From assembly GCF_002797735.1 (NCBI RefSeq), contig NZ_PGFG01000001.1, positions 1,984,001-2,048,000 of the forward strand: a DNA stretch of 64,000 bases, read 5' to 3'. The DNA is from Thermoflavifilum aggregans (GTDB lineage: Bacteria; Bacteroidota; Bacteroidia; Chitinophagales; Chitinophagaceae). The translations under genes were made by a program, and so were the position numbers. This document shows positions 34,911 to 43,595 of the stretch, in pieces (the first letter of the stretch is position 1; each line of letters starts with the position of its first letter). Below the pieces are notes generated by a model, which saw nothing but the letters and a program-made list of their open reading frames with translations, did no database searches and was not told the origin of the DNA.

Positions 34911-35543
34911 TTATACGATTTTATCTTTCAATGCTTTGATCACTGCTTCTCTTCCACAATTCACATGAAGTTTATGATAAATGTTGCGGATATGAAACTG
35001 GACTGTAGCAAGTGCAACATGGCATGCATCGGCAATCATTTTGTAACTGTATCCTTTTACTAGATAACGAAGTACATCCATTTCCCTCCCGGAAAGCCCA
35101 TACTTGTTTTGATGACCTGCTTGCTGACGGAAATATTGCAGAACCTTCTGTGCAATAGCAGGTGACATGGGTACACCACCATCATGCAACTCACGAATGG
35201 CATCATGCAGGTAAGTAAATGAGGCATTTTTCAAAATATATCCGCTTGCCCCTGCACACAAGCTATCAAACAGCTTATCCTCATCCTCAAATACGGTGTA
35301 AATAATCACTTGCGTTTCCGGATAAGCTTCCTTAATCATCCGTACACCTTCAATCCCGGATACACCCGGCATGCCAATATCCATAATGACCAGGTCAGGA
35401 CGAAGCATGGCAACTATTTCATCTGCTCTTTCACAGGATCCAAAATCAGCCACTACCACATAATCACCTGCCTGTTCAAGATACAACCTAAGCGATTCTC
35501 TCAGGTTTACATTGTCTTCAAATAAAATAATGCGTGTAATCAT
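34911..35543 (-). CDS. NarL/LuxR-type response regulator
   Basis: A 210-residue regulator from the ATG at 35543 (MITRIILFEDN). The receiver domain has phospho-acceptor D55 in LVIMDIGMPG and the conserved lysine in GYILKNAS. The C-terminal LuxR-type helix-turn-helix reads LSGREMDVLRYLVKGYSYKMIADACHV, followed by ATVQFHIRNIYHKLHV. It directly follows the propeller histidine kinase and precedes the DsrE gene on the same strand, so the pair may regulate the sulfur cluster; that link is inferred from position only. Confidence 0.92.
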   Translation of the reverse strand: MITRIILFEDNVNLRESLRLYLEQAGDYVVVADFGSCERADEIVAMLRPDLVIMDIGMPGVSGIEGVRMIKEAYPETQVIIYTVFEDEDKLFDSLCAGASGYILKNASFTYLHDAIRELHDGGVPMSPAIAQKVLQYFRQQAGHQNKYGLSGREMDVLRYLVKGYSYKMIADACHVALATVQFHIRNIYHKLHVNCGREAVIKALKDKIV

Positions 35544-35615
35544 TATCCTGAAAGCCTGGTAAAACAATAATCGATATAAAGCTAAATATGAAACCAGATA
35601 TTAAAACCTACATAT

Positions 35616-38600
35616 TTATGCTGGTTTAAAATAAAGAATAACCTGAGTGCCTGTTCCCGGACTGGTATTGATCTCAAGCAGCCAGTTATGCCGTATCGCT
35701 CTTGCTTTCATATTATATAAACCATTGCTCCAGGGATGATCCTCCGGGTTAAATCCTTTTCCATCGTCGGCTATCAACAGGGAAAATATGTTGTGTTTTT
35801 TCTCAAAAACAATCTGTACACGGGTAGCCTCAGCATGCTTCACAATATTATGAGTAGCTTCCTTGAAAATAAGCACCAGATCACGCTTTTCATACATATT
35901 CATTTTGAAACCGTCAGTATTATTTATGCTTGCATGCACTTCAATATTACTGAATTCAAGCACCTGTGAAGCATAGCGGATCAGGAACGGAAGTACCTGT
36001 ATAAATGAATCGTTCCGTGGATTTATTGTCCATACAATTTCCCTCATAGTATCTGAAACAAGGCGACTATCATCTGCTATTCTTTTGAGCAGATCATTCA
36101 ACTGACCGGTTACACCGGATTGTCCTGCAAGATTCTGATGCAGCTTTTCCTGCGCCAGCAATGCAGTCAGACCAATGGTTGTCAGATGAGAACCAATTTC
36201 ATCATGCAAATCATGCGAAATCTGTGTTCGCATGTATTCGAATTTCACCAGTTGATGAATGCGATAACGATACCATCCATATATCATACCTAACCCACAA
36301 CATACAAGAAGCAGATAAAACCAGAAAGAACGAGTAAATGGAGTGGCAACCATAAAATCCAGATGTACAACATCTGGGCTCCATTCACCTCCGCTTCGCG
36401 CAGCTTTGATATATAAATGATAACTGCCAGGGGCCAAATTAGCCAATCTGATTTGCCGCTGGTGACCAATATTTATCCATGAGCCTGTTCTGTTTCCTTC
36501 ATCCAAACGGTAAGCATAAATATTGCTTTTCCCATTGGTAAGATTAATGCCGGTAAAGAATACGGAAATATCATTGTCCTGATAAGGAATGCGGATTTGC
36601 CGGGCATTAAAATCATCAACGATTTTATTCCCGAGAAATATGTCTGTAATTCTTACAGATAGAGGAGATGAGGAAACCCTCATCCGATCGGGATTAAATC
36701 TGATAATACCACCCAATGTACACAGATAAACCAAATGAGTTGTTGAATCTACATAAAAATTACCTGTAAAATAAGAAACAGGTAGACCATTTAATTCAGT
36801 GTAATAAGAGAAGGTATGACGATTCAGATGATAGCAACTGATTCCTTTCGTTGTTGCAAACCATATATTCTGTTCATATTCCATGATGCCTCTTGCTGTT
36901 CCAATGTTTAATCCCTGACCAGTTCCATATACTCTTGTTTCCTGGCTTTTGGGATTATATTGAATGATTCCAACCGGGTCCACAGCATACCAGATATTAT
37001 GTTGATGATCCATGCAGATTGCTCCTGTTGCTGCAGTTATCTTCCCTTTCAGCACTTCTGGTGTAACTACTTGGAACTGACGGGTTTTACGGATCCACTG
37101 CACCAATGAGCCTACATCATCATTTACCAGCCATATATCACTATTTTCATCTTCCGCAATTCCCGTAGGATAACGAAACGGATAACCACCTGCATGATTG
37201 GGAATCAGCTGAAATTTTTGCCGATGCACATCATAAATACACAATCCGTGTCCCAGACCCATCCCCATCCACACCAGGCCTTTGCTATCCGTAAACTGTG
37301 TGGTAACGGGTACAGTGTCCAGCAAACCCGGATGAGGCTGCAAAATCCTGCCCGAATGATTATTTCTTATATCATACCACATTAATCCCATTTGTGTACC
37401 CAACCAGAATGTATCACCCCTCTCATGGCGGATATTCCAGATCATATTCAGTAACTGATTCAATAACCTGGAATGTGGGTAATAAAATAGAAAATGCGTG
37501 AGTTCCTGCGTGGATAAATCAAGGTCATACAATCCATTTCCATAATCAGCAATCAGCAGTTTATTTTTATATCTGTACATAAAGATCACCTCGTGCCGCC
37601 GATTACCCGTTTCCAGACCGAAAGATTTGAAATTCTGTTTATCGGGTGAAGCCTTGAGTAGACCTTCCATTTCTGTAGTTAACCACCAGTTTCCTTCCCC
37701 GTCTGAAAAAATCTTTCGGAATGTATATTGGGGAAAATATACCTTCGGATAAAAGACCAACGAAAGACTGCCACCCGTATCCTGTAATCTGACAAACGAT
37801 AGCCCTTGTGTCTGATACGAAAGTACCATCCATCCGTTTCCAATATCTGAAATCTGTTCCAGCAACGGTATTAAACGATTGCTATTCCATATCCGTGAGT
37901 CAAGAAACCTGCAAACGGCCTTTCGTTTCGTTGATTCATCCCATACATACAAACTATCGTGTGTGGATGAAGCAAACAATAAATAATGCCCACACACACG
38001 AAAACATTGATTATCGTAATGAAGCTGGTTTAAAAAATCCATTTCAGCCATGTATGACCGGCTTATCGGTATCATCTGATGCCGGTCCGTACGGCATAAA
38101 AACCATGTACGGTGAGCCTGTGCTGTAAAGGGATCAGCTGCAGAAGGTAAATTCAGCAAAACCAGCACTCCCTGCATGGCAGATAAAGGAATGATCTTCC
38201 ACACGTATTTCAATCTTCGACCATATAAATCATAAGGCTGTATATGTCTGTAAAAAACATGGATAAGCTGCAATTGCTTGTTCAGACAAAGCAGGGATGC
38301 ACGGGTACCTAACCACAAATTTCCTGATGCATCTTTCTCCATACAGAGAATGACATTGTGATAGGCTTCCCATAATTTCTTTTCATCATCCTGCATGCTT
38401 GCCTCAGGCTGATTGTATCCAGGAAGATTCAAATCATGCAGGGTAAAATAAATATTATGAAATCTCAGATTGCGGGTATCGAGAATACTTAACCCCTGCG
38501 TGGTAGCAATAGCCAGATGAAAAGAATCGAGTAAAATGAGCCGGTGAATGTAGTTATTAGGTAAGGTATTGGATTGATTGGAATTTGCGTAAAACGTCCG

Positions 38601-38813
38601 GATCTCTGTACCGTCATATCGGTTTAATCCATCATCCGTTGCAATCCATAAGTATCCATCACCATCCTGCACAACATCCGTAACCATGTTGCTGCTTAGC
38701 CCGTCAGCCATGGTCAGCTTTCCCAGATCATGCAAAGCCGGCTGGGCAGCCACGGATGCACATATCCGGAAAAGCACAAAGCATGTGCAAAGTAACCTGG
38801 GGTACACACACAA
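35616..38813 (-). CDS. Two-component-propeller sensor histidine kinase (Y_Y_Y, HisKA_3)
   Basis: A 1065-residue membrane sensor. After a signal peptide (ending VAAQ) comes a long periplasmic region of Reg_prop beta-propeller repeats (DGYLWIATDDGLNRYDG and similar) and a Y_Y_Y domain (NDISVFFTGINLTN...NIYAYRLDEG). One transmembrane helix (about 830-850) precedes a HisKA_3 domain with the phospho-acceptor histidine in ISHDLHDEIGSHLT and a HATPase_c domain (NIVKHAEATRVQIVF, DDGKGFNP). Unlike hybrid HTCS regulators it has no fused receiver or AraC domain; the separate NarL-type gene downstream serves as partner. The ligand is unknown. Confidence 0.93.
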   Translation of the reverse strand: MCVYPRLLCTCFVLFRICASVAAQPALHDLGKLTMADGLSSNMVTDVVQDGDGYLWIATDDGLNRYDGTEIRTFYANSNQSNTLPNNYIHRLILLDSFHLAIATTQGLSILDTRNLRFHNIYFTLHDLNLPGYNQPEASMQDDEKKLWEAYHNVILCMEKDASGNLWLGTRASLLCLNKQLQLIHVFYRHIQPYDLYGRRLKYVWKIIPLSAMQGVLVLLNLPSAADPFTAQAHRTWFLCRTDRHQMIPISRSYMAEMDFLNQLHYDNQCFRVCGHYLLFASSTHDSLYVWDESTKRKAVCRFLDSRIWNSNRLIPLLEQISDIGNGWMVLSYQTQGLSFVRLQDTGGSLSLVFYPKVYFPQYTFRKIFSDGEGNWWLTTEMEGLLKASPDKQNFKSFGLETGNRRHEVIFMYRYKNKLLIADYGNGLYDLDLSTQELTHFLFYYPHSRLLNQLLNMIWNIRHERGDTFWLGTQMGLMWYDIRNNHSGRILQPHPGLLDTVPVTTQFTDSKGLVWMGMGLGHGLCIYDVHRQKFQLIPNHAGGYPFRYPTGIAEDENSDIWLVNDDVGSLVQWIRKTRQFQVVTPEVLKGKITAATGAICMDHQHNIWYAVDPVGIIQYNPKSQETRVYGTGQGLNIGTARGIMEYEQNIWFATTKGISCYHLNRHTFSYYTELNGLPVSYFTGNFYVDSTTHLVYLCTLGGIIRFNPDRMRVSSSPLSVRITDIFLGNKIVDDFNARQIRIPYQDNDISVFFTGINLTNGKSNIYAYRLDEGNRTGSWINIGHQRQIRLANLAPGSYHLYIKAARSGGEWSPDVVHLDFMVATPFTRSFWFYLLLVCCGLGMIYGWYRYRIHQLVKFEYMRTQISHDLHDEIGSHLTTIGLTALLAQEKLHQNLAGQSGVTGQLNDLLKRIADDSRLVSDTMREIVWTINPRNDSFIQVLPFLIRYASQVLEFSNIEVHASINNTDGFKMNMYEKRDLVLIFKEATHNIVKHAEATRVQIVFEKKHNIFSLLIADDGKGFNPEDHPWSNGLYNMKARAIRHNWLLEINTSPGTGTQVILYFKPA

Positions 38814-39187
38814 TGAATGAAATACGATGAAAGTTAGTCATTTTCCAGGATATTAGGAAATACTTTAATTCCTTCTATTTTAATGTTTTATGGAAATCAG
38901 ATCCTGTAATCATGATTGGGCCTTTACAAATATAATGAAAAAATTTAATAAATGGTTAATGCCCTTCGAAAAACAAATTCTTCAGATTTTTTTCAGTATA
39001 AAGAAATAAATTTGCTAAGCCTTAATTTTATTCGGGCCTGTCCCTGAAAAGAGTTACCCAACCAAATGCAACATGAATATGAACAAGCATATCTGCTATA
39101 TTTTTCTTCTTTCTTTTTCCTCCTTGCATTTTACCTTGCTCTCTCATCCCGAACGAGCTTACCCTTTACATATCTAAATCATGGATT
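38814..39187. other. AT-rich intergenic region with a short signal-peptide-like ORF
   Basis: A 374-bp stretch between divergent genes. It is AT-rich and holds presumed promoters for both sides, although no perfect TAnnTTTG is seen. The only coding candidate is the 34-residue ORF at 39073-39177, described separately. Confidence 0.5.
39073..39177 (+). CDS. Possible 34-residue hydrophobic leader ORF
   Basis: ATG-initiated frame of 34 codons with a basic start (MNMNKHICY), a hydrophobic middle and a TAA 10 bp before the next gene. It looks like a signal peptide or a leader peptide upstream of the GT-C gene. No homologue is recognised; it could be chance in an AT-rich region. Confidence 0.2.
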   Translation: MNMNKHICYIFLLSFSSLHFTLLSHPERAYPLHI

Positions 39188-40429
39188 ATGAAAATCCACA
39201 AAAGCCATCTGCTTATCCGTTGGTTCTCGCCGTTGCTTATCCGTAATTATATGCTTTGGTTGTGGCTGGGCATGGGTGGAATAGCTTTGTTAAGCGAAGC
39301 CGTTAGTCATAAAGTCAATAACAATTATTTTGTTTTTACGCATGTATATTTTCATCTCATACATCAGCAACCCCTATATATCCCTTATCCGCATGAATAT
39401 GCAGATGTGAATCTATATGGACCATTGTTTTCCCTGATTATTGCCCCTTTTGCTATCATGCCCATTCCGGTTGGTGTGGTTTTATGGGTCATGGCAAATA
39501 TTCTGTTTTTATATGCAGCCGTAAAGCAATTGCCATTATCGCATAAACATCAACAATTTGTGATGCTGTTTTCGGCTATGGAATTACTGATGAATGCACA
39601 ATGGTTGCAGTTCAATGCATTTATAGCTGCCTGTTTGCTTTTAAGCTTTGTTCATTTCAGACATGATAAGCAGCACCAGGCAGCATTGTGGATTATATTG
39701 GGCAGCTTTACTAAATTATACGGAATAACCGGACTGGCTTTTTTGCTGTTCAGCCGAAAACCCATGAAAGCTATTCTATGGCTTATGATATGGGGTACAA
39801 TTGCATTTGTATTACCCATGTTGCTCAGCTCACCGGAATATATTTTAAGCAGCTATCAGCAGTGGTTTCACGCATTGATTACAAAAAATGCCAAGAACAT
39901 GGTAGCATCTCTAAATAATTATTATCAGGATATTTCGGTGATGGGATTAATTAAACGCATAGGGAATATTCATGCTGCAATAGATGGATGGGTGATTCTT
40001 ACGGGTTGCTTATTAATGCTGATTAGCTATTTGCCAGTAATACGGTTTCGTTTTCATTCATCGTTTCAATGGTTATGGTTGAGCAATATTCTGTTATTCA
40101 CCGTTTTATTCAGCACAGGATCCGAATCACCCACCTATATCATTGCAGTTCTGGGCGTAGCCATCTGGTATGTAACCTACGGCGCAGAAAAGCACAGAAA
40201 ACTTGCTGAAGGGTTATTGATTTTTACTTTTTTCATTACAAGCATAGCCAGTACGGATCTAGTAACACCATGGGTAAGAATTTATATCACCAGGCATTTT
40301 GCATTAAAAGCCCTGCCATGCCTGCTGGTGTGGATTATGATTATCTTCGACCTGATGACAGGATTTGTGAAGTCAATGTGGATAAAACCAACCGTTCCGG
40401 AGAAAAACCTTTCCATATTTTCATCATAG
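39188..40429 (+). CDS. GT-C fold glycosyltransferase, GT87 (DUF2029) family
   Basis: A 413-residue polytopic membrane protein with about ten to eleven hydrophobic segments. Near the N-terminus it has the short acidic periplasmic loop and the PYPHEYADVNLYGPLFSLI stretch typical of GT87/DUF2029 polyprenyl-phosphate-sugar-dependent transferases (YPPLF-like motif). It heads a three-gene operon with a GT2 transferase 40 bp downstream and a deacetylase 8 bp beyond that. It would add a sugar from a lipid carrier to a glycan or lipid on the periplasmic side. Acceptor unknown. Confidence 0.8.
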   Translation: MKIHKSHLLIRWFSPLLIRNYMLWLWLGMGGIALLSEAVSHKVNNNYFVFTHVYFHLIHQQPLYIPYPHEYADVNLYGPLFSLIIAPFAIMPIPVGVVLWVMANILFLYAAVKQLPLSHKHQQFVMLFSAMELLMNAQWLQFNAFIAACLLLSFVHFRHDKQHQAALWIILGSFTKLYGITGLAFLLFSRKPMKAILWLMIWGTIAFVLPMLLSSPEYILSSYQQWFHALITKNAKNMVASLNNYYQDISVMGLIKRIGNIHAAIDGWVILTGCLLMLISYLPVIRFRFHSSFQWLWLSNILLFTVLFSTGSESPTYIIAVLGVAIWYVTYGAEKHRKLAEGLLIFTFFITSIASTDLVTPWVRIYITRHFALKALPCLLVWIMIIFDLMTGFVKSMWIKPTVPEKNLSIFSS

Positions 40430-40469
40430 AGTAGTATGAAAATTTTGTTTTTGTTTACAATATTCTTTT

Positions 40470-41459
40470 ATGGAAAAGGTTATTACACTGGTTATTCCTG
40501 CATATAATGAAGAACACAATCTTCCTGTATTGGTGAAAAAACTATCAGATTTTTTTCATCAATATTCCAGCTATCGATTTGAATGCATTATAGTAGATGA
40601 TGGTAGCACCGATCATAGTCGGGAAGTGATAAAAAAACTATCAACCGAATACAAATGGCTTTATTATCTTTTCCTTTCCCGCAATTTTGGAAAAGACATT
40701 GCCATGAAGGCCGGAATTGATCACGCTCGGGGTGATGCCATCATTACCATGGATGCTGATGGGCAACATCCGCTGGATCTGATTCCCAGATTTATCCAGG
40801 AATGGGAATCGGGATATGATGTGGTGTATGCTTATCGCAAGGAAGCTTCGGATCATTATACTTATATGCAACGACTGCGTTCCAGGCTCTTCTATGTGAT
40901 TGCCAGCAAACTCACGGATTTAGATATGGAAGAAGGCCTGTCAGACTTCAGATTATTCAGCAGGCGTGTGGCACAAATCATCACACAGTTTCAGGATAAG
41001 GAACTTTTTCTCAGAGCCATATTCAAATGGATCGGTTTCAAACAAAAAGGGGTTCCCTATCAACCTTTGCAGCGTGAATACGGGGAAACAAAATATACCC
41101 TGAGAAGCCTGATCAGGCTGTCATTGCAGGGTATCACCTCATTCAGTGTCAAGCCATTAAACATGGCCATTTATTTGGGGCTTAGCATATCCATTCTTTC
41201 TTCACTGTATATCCCTTATGTTATCTGGAGTTTTATGTATAATCATCCTATCTCCGGCTGGGCATCCATGATTGTAACCATTGCATTTTTTGGTGGACTG
41301 CAATTGATGATTCTTGGCATCATTGGTATTTATATTGGTAAATTATTTATTCAGACACGTTTCCATCCGCCTTATATTATCGAGTCCACCAATATGCAAT
41401 CAGCTTCTTATCCGCACTCTTATACTTATTCTGAGCTTCATTCCATTACACCCGAATAA
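40470..41459 (+). CDS. GT2 polyprenyl-phosphate glycosyltransferase (DPM/ArnC/GtrB-like)
   Basis: A 329-residue family 2 glycosyltransferase. The catalytic domain carries VIPAYNEEHNLP, DDGST at 43-47 and DADGQHP at 95-101 (the DxD metal motif), then LSDFRLFSRR. Two transmembrane helices near the C-terminus (about 235-255 and 268-290) are typical of enzymes that load a sugar on undecaprenyl or dolichyl phosphate at the inner face of the membrane. It supplies a plausible donor to the GT-C protein encoded just upstream. The sugar is unknown. Confidence 0.9.
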   Translation: MEKVITLVIPAYNEEHNLPVLVKKLSDFFHQYSSYRFECIIVDDGSTDHSREVIKKLSTEYKWLYYLFLSRNFGKDIAMKAGIDHARGDAIITMDADGQHPLDLIPRFIQEWESGYDVVYAYRKEASDHYTYMQRLRSRLFYVIASKLTDLDMEEGLSDFRLFSRRVAQIITQFQDKELFLRAIFKWIGFKQKGVPYQPLQREYGETKYTLRSLIRLSLQGITSFSVKPLNMAIYLGLSISILSSLYIPYVIWSFMYNHPISGWASMIVTIAFFGGLQLMILGIIGIYIGKLFIQTRFHPPYIIESTNMQSASYPHSYTYSELHSITPE

Positions 41460-41467
41460 TTGTTCAA

Positions 41468-42331
41468 ATGAGTGATCATCAAAAACAAGCTACGGTTTTG
41501 CTGAGTTTTGACTTGGAAGAATTTGATTTACCATTGGAATATGGGTATGTCATTTCTTTATCCGACCAGATTGCCATCACTACGGAGGGATTGCAGGTTC
41601 TTTCAGAAACTCTAACTAAATACGCAATAAAAGCTACTTTCTATACTACCGCTCGATATTCTATTCATCAGCATGGGTGGGTAAAAAAGCTTATTCAGGA
41701 TGGCCATGAACTGGCTTCCCATGGCATTCATCACGGTGAATTTAACAGAAATGATTATGCAGTATCACGGGAAATACTTGAAAATCAATTTCAAGTACCT
41801 ATTTACGGATTCCGGATGCCACGCATGAAGCAAACAGATATTAATGCCCTTGGAGAAGCGGGTTATATGTATCATTCATCTCTCCATCCTACCTGGATTC
41901 CCGGACGTTATTGCCATCTTTGGAAGCCAAGAAAAGTTACCGCCCAGCAACATATTCTCCATATTCCTCCTTCGGTTACGCCCCGTTTACGTATCCCTTT
42001 GTTCTGGTTATCATTTCACCTGATTCCTTTTGGCAGGTATATAGCGCTTTGCCGACAGACTATACAAGCAGACAACTACCTTCACCTCTATTTTCATCCA
42101 TGGGAATGGGCAAGTTGGCCGAAAAAACTTATCAAACATTTACCTTTCTACCTGCGAGCACAATCAGGCAGAAACATGAAACAACGTTTTGAACTTTGGA
42201 TTGAAGAAATTAGCCAAACCACACGGAACTTTACCACAACTTATAGCTGGTTGAAGCAAAACTATTGGAAAAATGAAAAGCTACCTGGCAAAATACAGCC
42301 AGACAAAAACTTATACCGTGGAACCTTTTAG
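41468..42331 (+). CDS. Polysaccharide deacetylase family protein (NodB fold)
   Basis: A 287-residue cytoplasmic NodB-fold protein without a signal peptide. Motif 1 is SFDLEEFD (D15, E17) and motif 2 is ASHGIHH (H85 and H89 or H88), giving the metal site; YLHLYFHPWEWA carries the C-terminal histidine. The third motif reads FRMPRMKQTDINAL. With no export signal it may act on a lipid-linked or nucleotide sugar, comparable to ArnD. It starts 8 bp after the GT2 gene, and its last 21 bp overlap the end of the convergent DUF308 gene. Confidence 0.82.
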   Translation: MSDHQKQATVLLSFDLEEFDLPLEYGYVISLSDQIAITTEGLQVLSETLTKYAIKATFYTTARYSIHQHGWVKKLIQDGHELASHGIHHGEFNRNDYAVSREILENQFQVPIYGFRMPRMKQTDINALGEAGYMYHSSLHPTWIPGRYCHLWKPRKVTAQQHILHIPPSVTPRLRIPLFWLSFHLIPFGRYIALCRQTIQADNYLHLYFHPWEWASWPKKLIKHLPFYLRAQSGRNMKQRFELWIEEISQTTRNFTTTYSWLKQNYWKNEKLPGKIQPDKNLYRGTF

Positions 42332-42943
42332 TAACTGATGATGTTTTTTTAATCGGAAACCCAGCAATAAATAAGTTACAGCCGAAATCAATGCGTTTAT
42401 ACCTATCACCCAGCCAGACAAAAGTAACGCACTGGCTGGTTCGTTAAAAAACATCCACAAAATAATAAACCCTAAAATAATAGAGAAAATACCACTGAGC
42501 ATCAGCCAAACTTCTCCTTTAATTTCCCTGCGAAGTCGAAAAGCTGAAATAAATTCCATCAATCCAATCAACATAGACCATATGGCAATGCTTGCCCATA
42601 GAAAAGCAGCCAACACTACCGTTGAAATCAATGGATAGAAAAATACAACCAGTCCGGCCAAAACACCCAGCATACCACTAAAAAGCAGCCATCCCCAATG
42701 CTTCCCTTTCTGTATCTTGCGTACAGACAGCACTATCGCAAATATTCCATCTGCAAAAGAAAATGCACCAAACACAATAGTCAAAGCAAAGATTGCCGTA
42801 ACCGGCATAAAAAATGCAAGCAAAGCAAAAATCAAGGCCAACAAGCCTCGGATGATGAAGGCCCACCAATTGAAACTCAATTCACAACCTGTAACAGAAG
42901 ATATTTGTTCCCTGGCCGATTGTGGTTCATTTGGAGCTTCCAT
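42311..42943 (-). CDS. HdeD/DUF308 family membrane protein
   Basis: A 210-residue protein with about six membrane helices in repeated pairs (ALIFALLAFFMPVTAIFALT, GMLGVLAGLVVFFYPLIST and GIFSIILGFIILWMFFNEP), the internal repeat pattern of DUF308/HdeD proteins. E. coli HdeD contributes to acid resistance at high cell density; the role here is unknown. Convergent and overlapping by 21 bp with the deacetylase gene. Confidence 0.87.
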   Translation of the reverse strand: MEAPNEPQSAREQISSVTGCELSFNWWAFIIRGLLALIFALLAFFMPVTAIFALTIVFGAFSFADGIFAIVLSVRKIQKGKHWGWLLFSGMLGVLAGLVVFFYPLISTVVLAAFLWASIAIWSMLIGLMEFISAFRLRREIKGEVWLMLSGIFSIILGFIILWMFFNEPASALLLSGWVIGINALISAVTYLLLGFRLKKHHQLLKGSTV

Positions 42944-42970
42944 ATATGAAATCGTTTTTAAAAAATCGTT

Positions 42971-43414
42971 TTACGCGGTTTTTTCTATTTTCCCTTCGGA
43001 TGATTCCGGTTTTTCCAGCAAAATCTTGGTCATAGCATGATAATGATGCTGGAGTTCATGCACCGTGAGTGCATGTTCAATTTCACGGGTGTGCTCACCA
43101 TGGCAGATGAGCAGGCAATGAGCCCGGTTTTGCTTGTCGGGATAACGAATGATGAAAGGTCCTTTCACATAAGCAATGCCGTGCGGGCCAGCAATTTCCG
43201 GGTTTTCCTGTTTTTCAAATCCAAAGGAAAACAATTGTTCTTCTGTAAGGGGGATGGGATCAACTTCTTCCGGCTCATACCAGTAAAGATTATCCTCATA
43301 GGTGCGCACACACACCTGTCCGTCGGCCAGCTCTTCTACCTGGCCTTCGAGTCGTTCGTTTTCCACTTCCACATAGACCCAATCTCCTACCTGAAGATCT
43401 TTGTACGGAATCAT
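42971..43414 (-). CDS. Conserved Bacteroidota hypothetical protein
   Basis: A 147-residue soluble acidic protein. The N-terminal ~55 residues (IPYKDLQVGDWVYVEVENERLEGQVEEL...) look like a small KOW/Tudor-type beta-barrel. The middle has PIPLTEEQLFSFGFEK and the C-terminal part HELQHHYHAMT, which recalls the PxPLTxEwLxkfGF and VHQLQNLYFALT patterns of small Bacteroides proteins of unknown function. No catalytic motif is evident. It is divergent from the class I aldolase gene. Confidence 0.7.
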   Translation of the reverse strand: MIPYKDLQVGDWVYVEVENERLEGQVEELADGQVCVRTYEDNLYWYEPEEVDPIPLTEEQLFSFGFEKQENPEIAGPHGIAYVKGPFIIRYPDKQNRAHCLLICHGEHTREIEHALTVHELQHHYHAMTKILLEKPESSEGKIEKTA

Positions 43415-43551
43415 AGCTTGCTTTTTTTTTAACGCTTTTAAATTTCAGCAAAATCTGTTGAATATACAAGTCTTTTGATTGATTTTCAGGATTGTTAACA
43501 TGCATTTTTGTATGAACCCTGAAAATTTCTCTGTATCCTGATGGGTTTTGT

Positions 43552-43559
43552 TATCTTTG
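43552..43559 (+). promoter_or_regulatory. Bacteroidota -7 element for the class I aldolase
   Basis: TATCTTTG, a perfect TAnnTTTG, lies 36 nt before the ATG at 43596. A TTTC (43526-43529) may be a weak -33 box. Because the transcript would start near 43565, an in-frame start at 43548 is excluded. Confidence 0.55.
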
Positions 43560-43595
43560 CGTTTGCGATTCCCATTTATCCTGAAATTCAGATTT

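Noticed and set aside
43548-43595. Upstream start for the class I aldolase
   Set aside because: A perfect -7 promoter box (43552-43559) lies within this extension, so it would not be transcribed.
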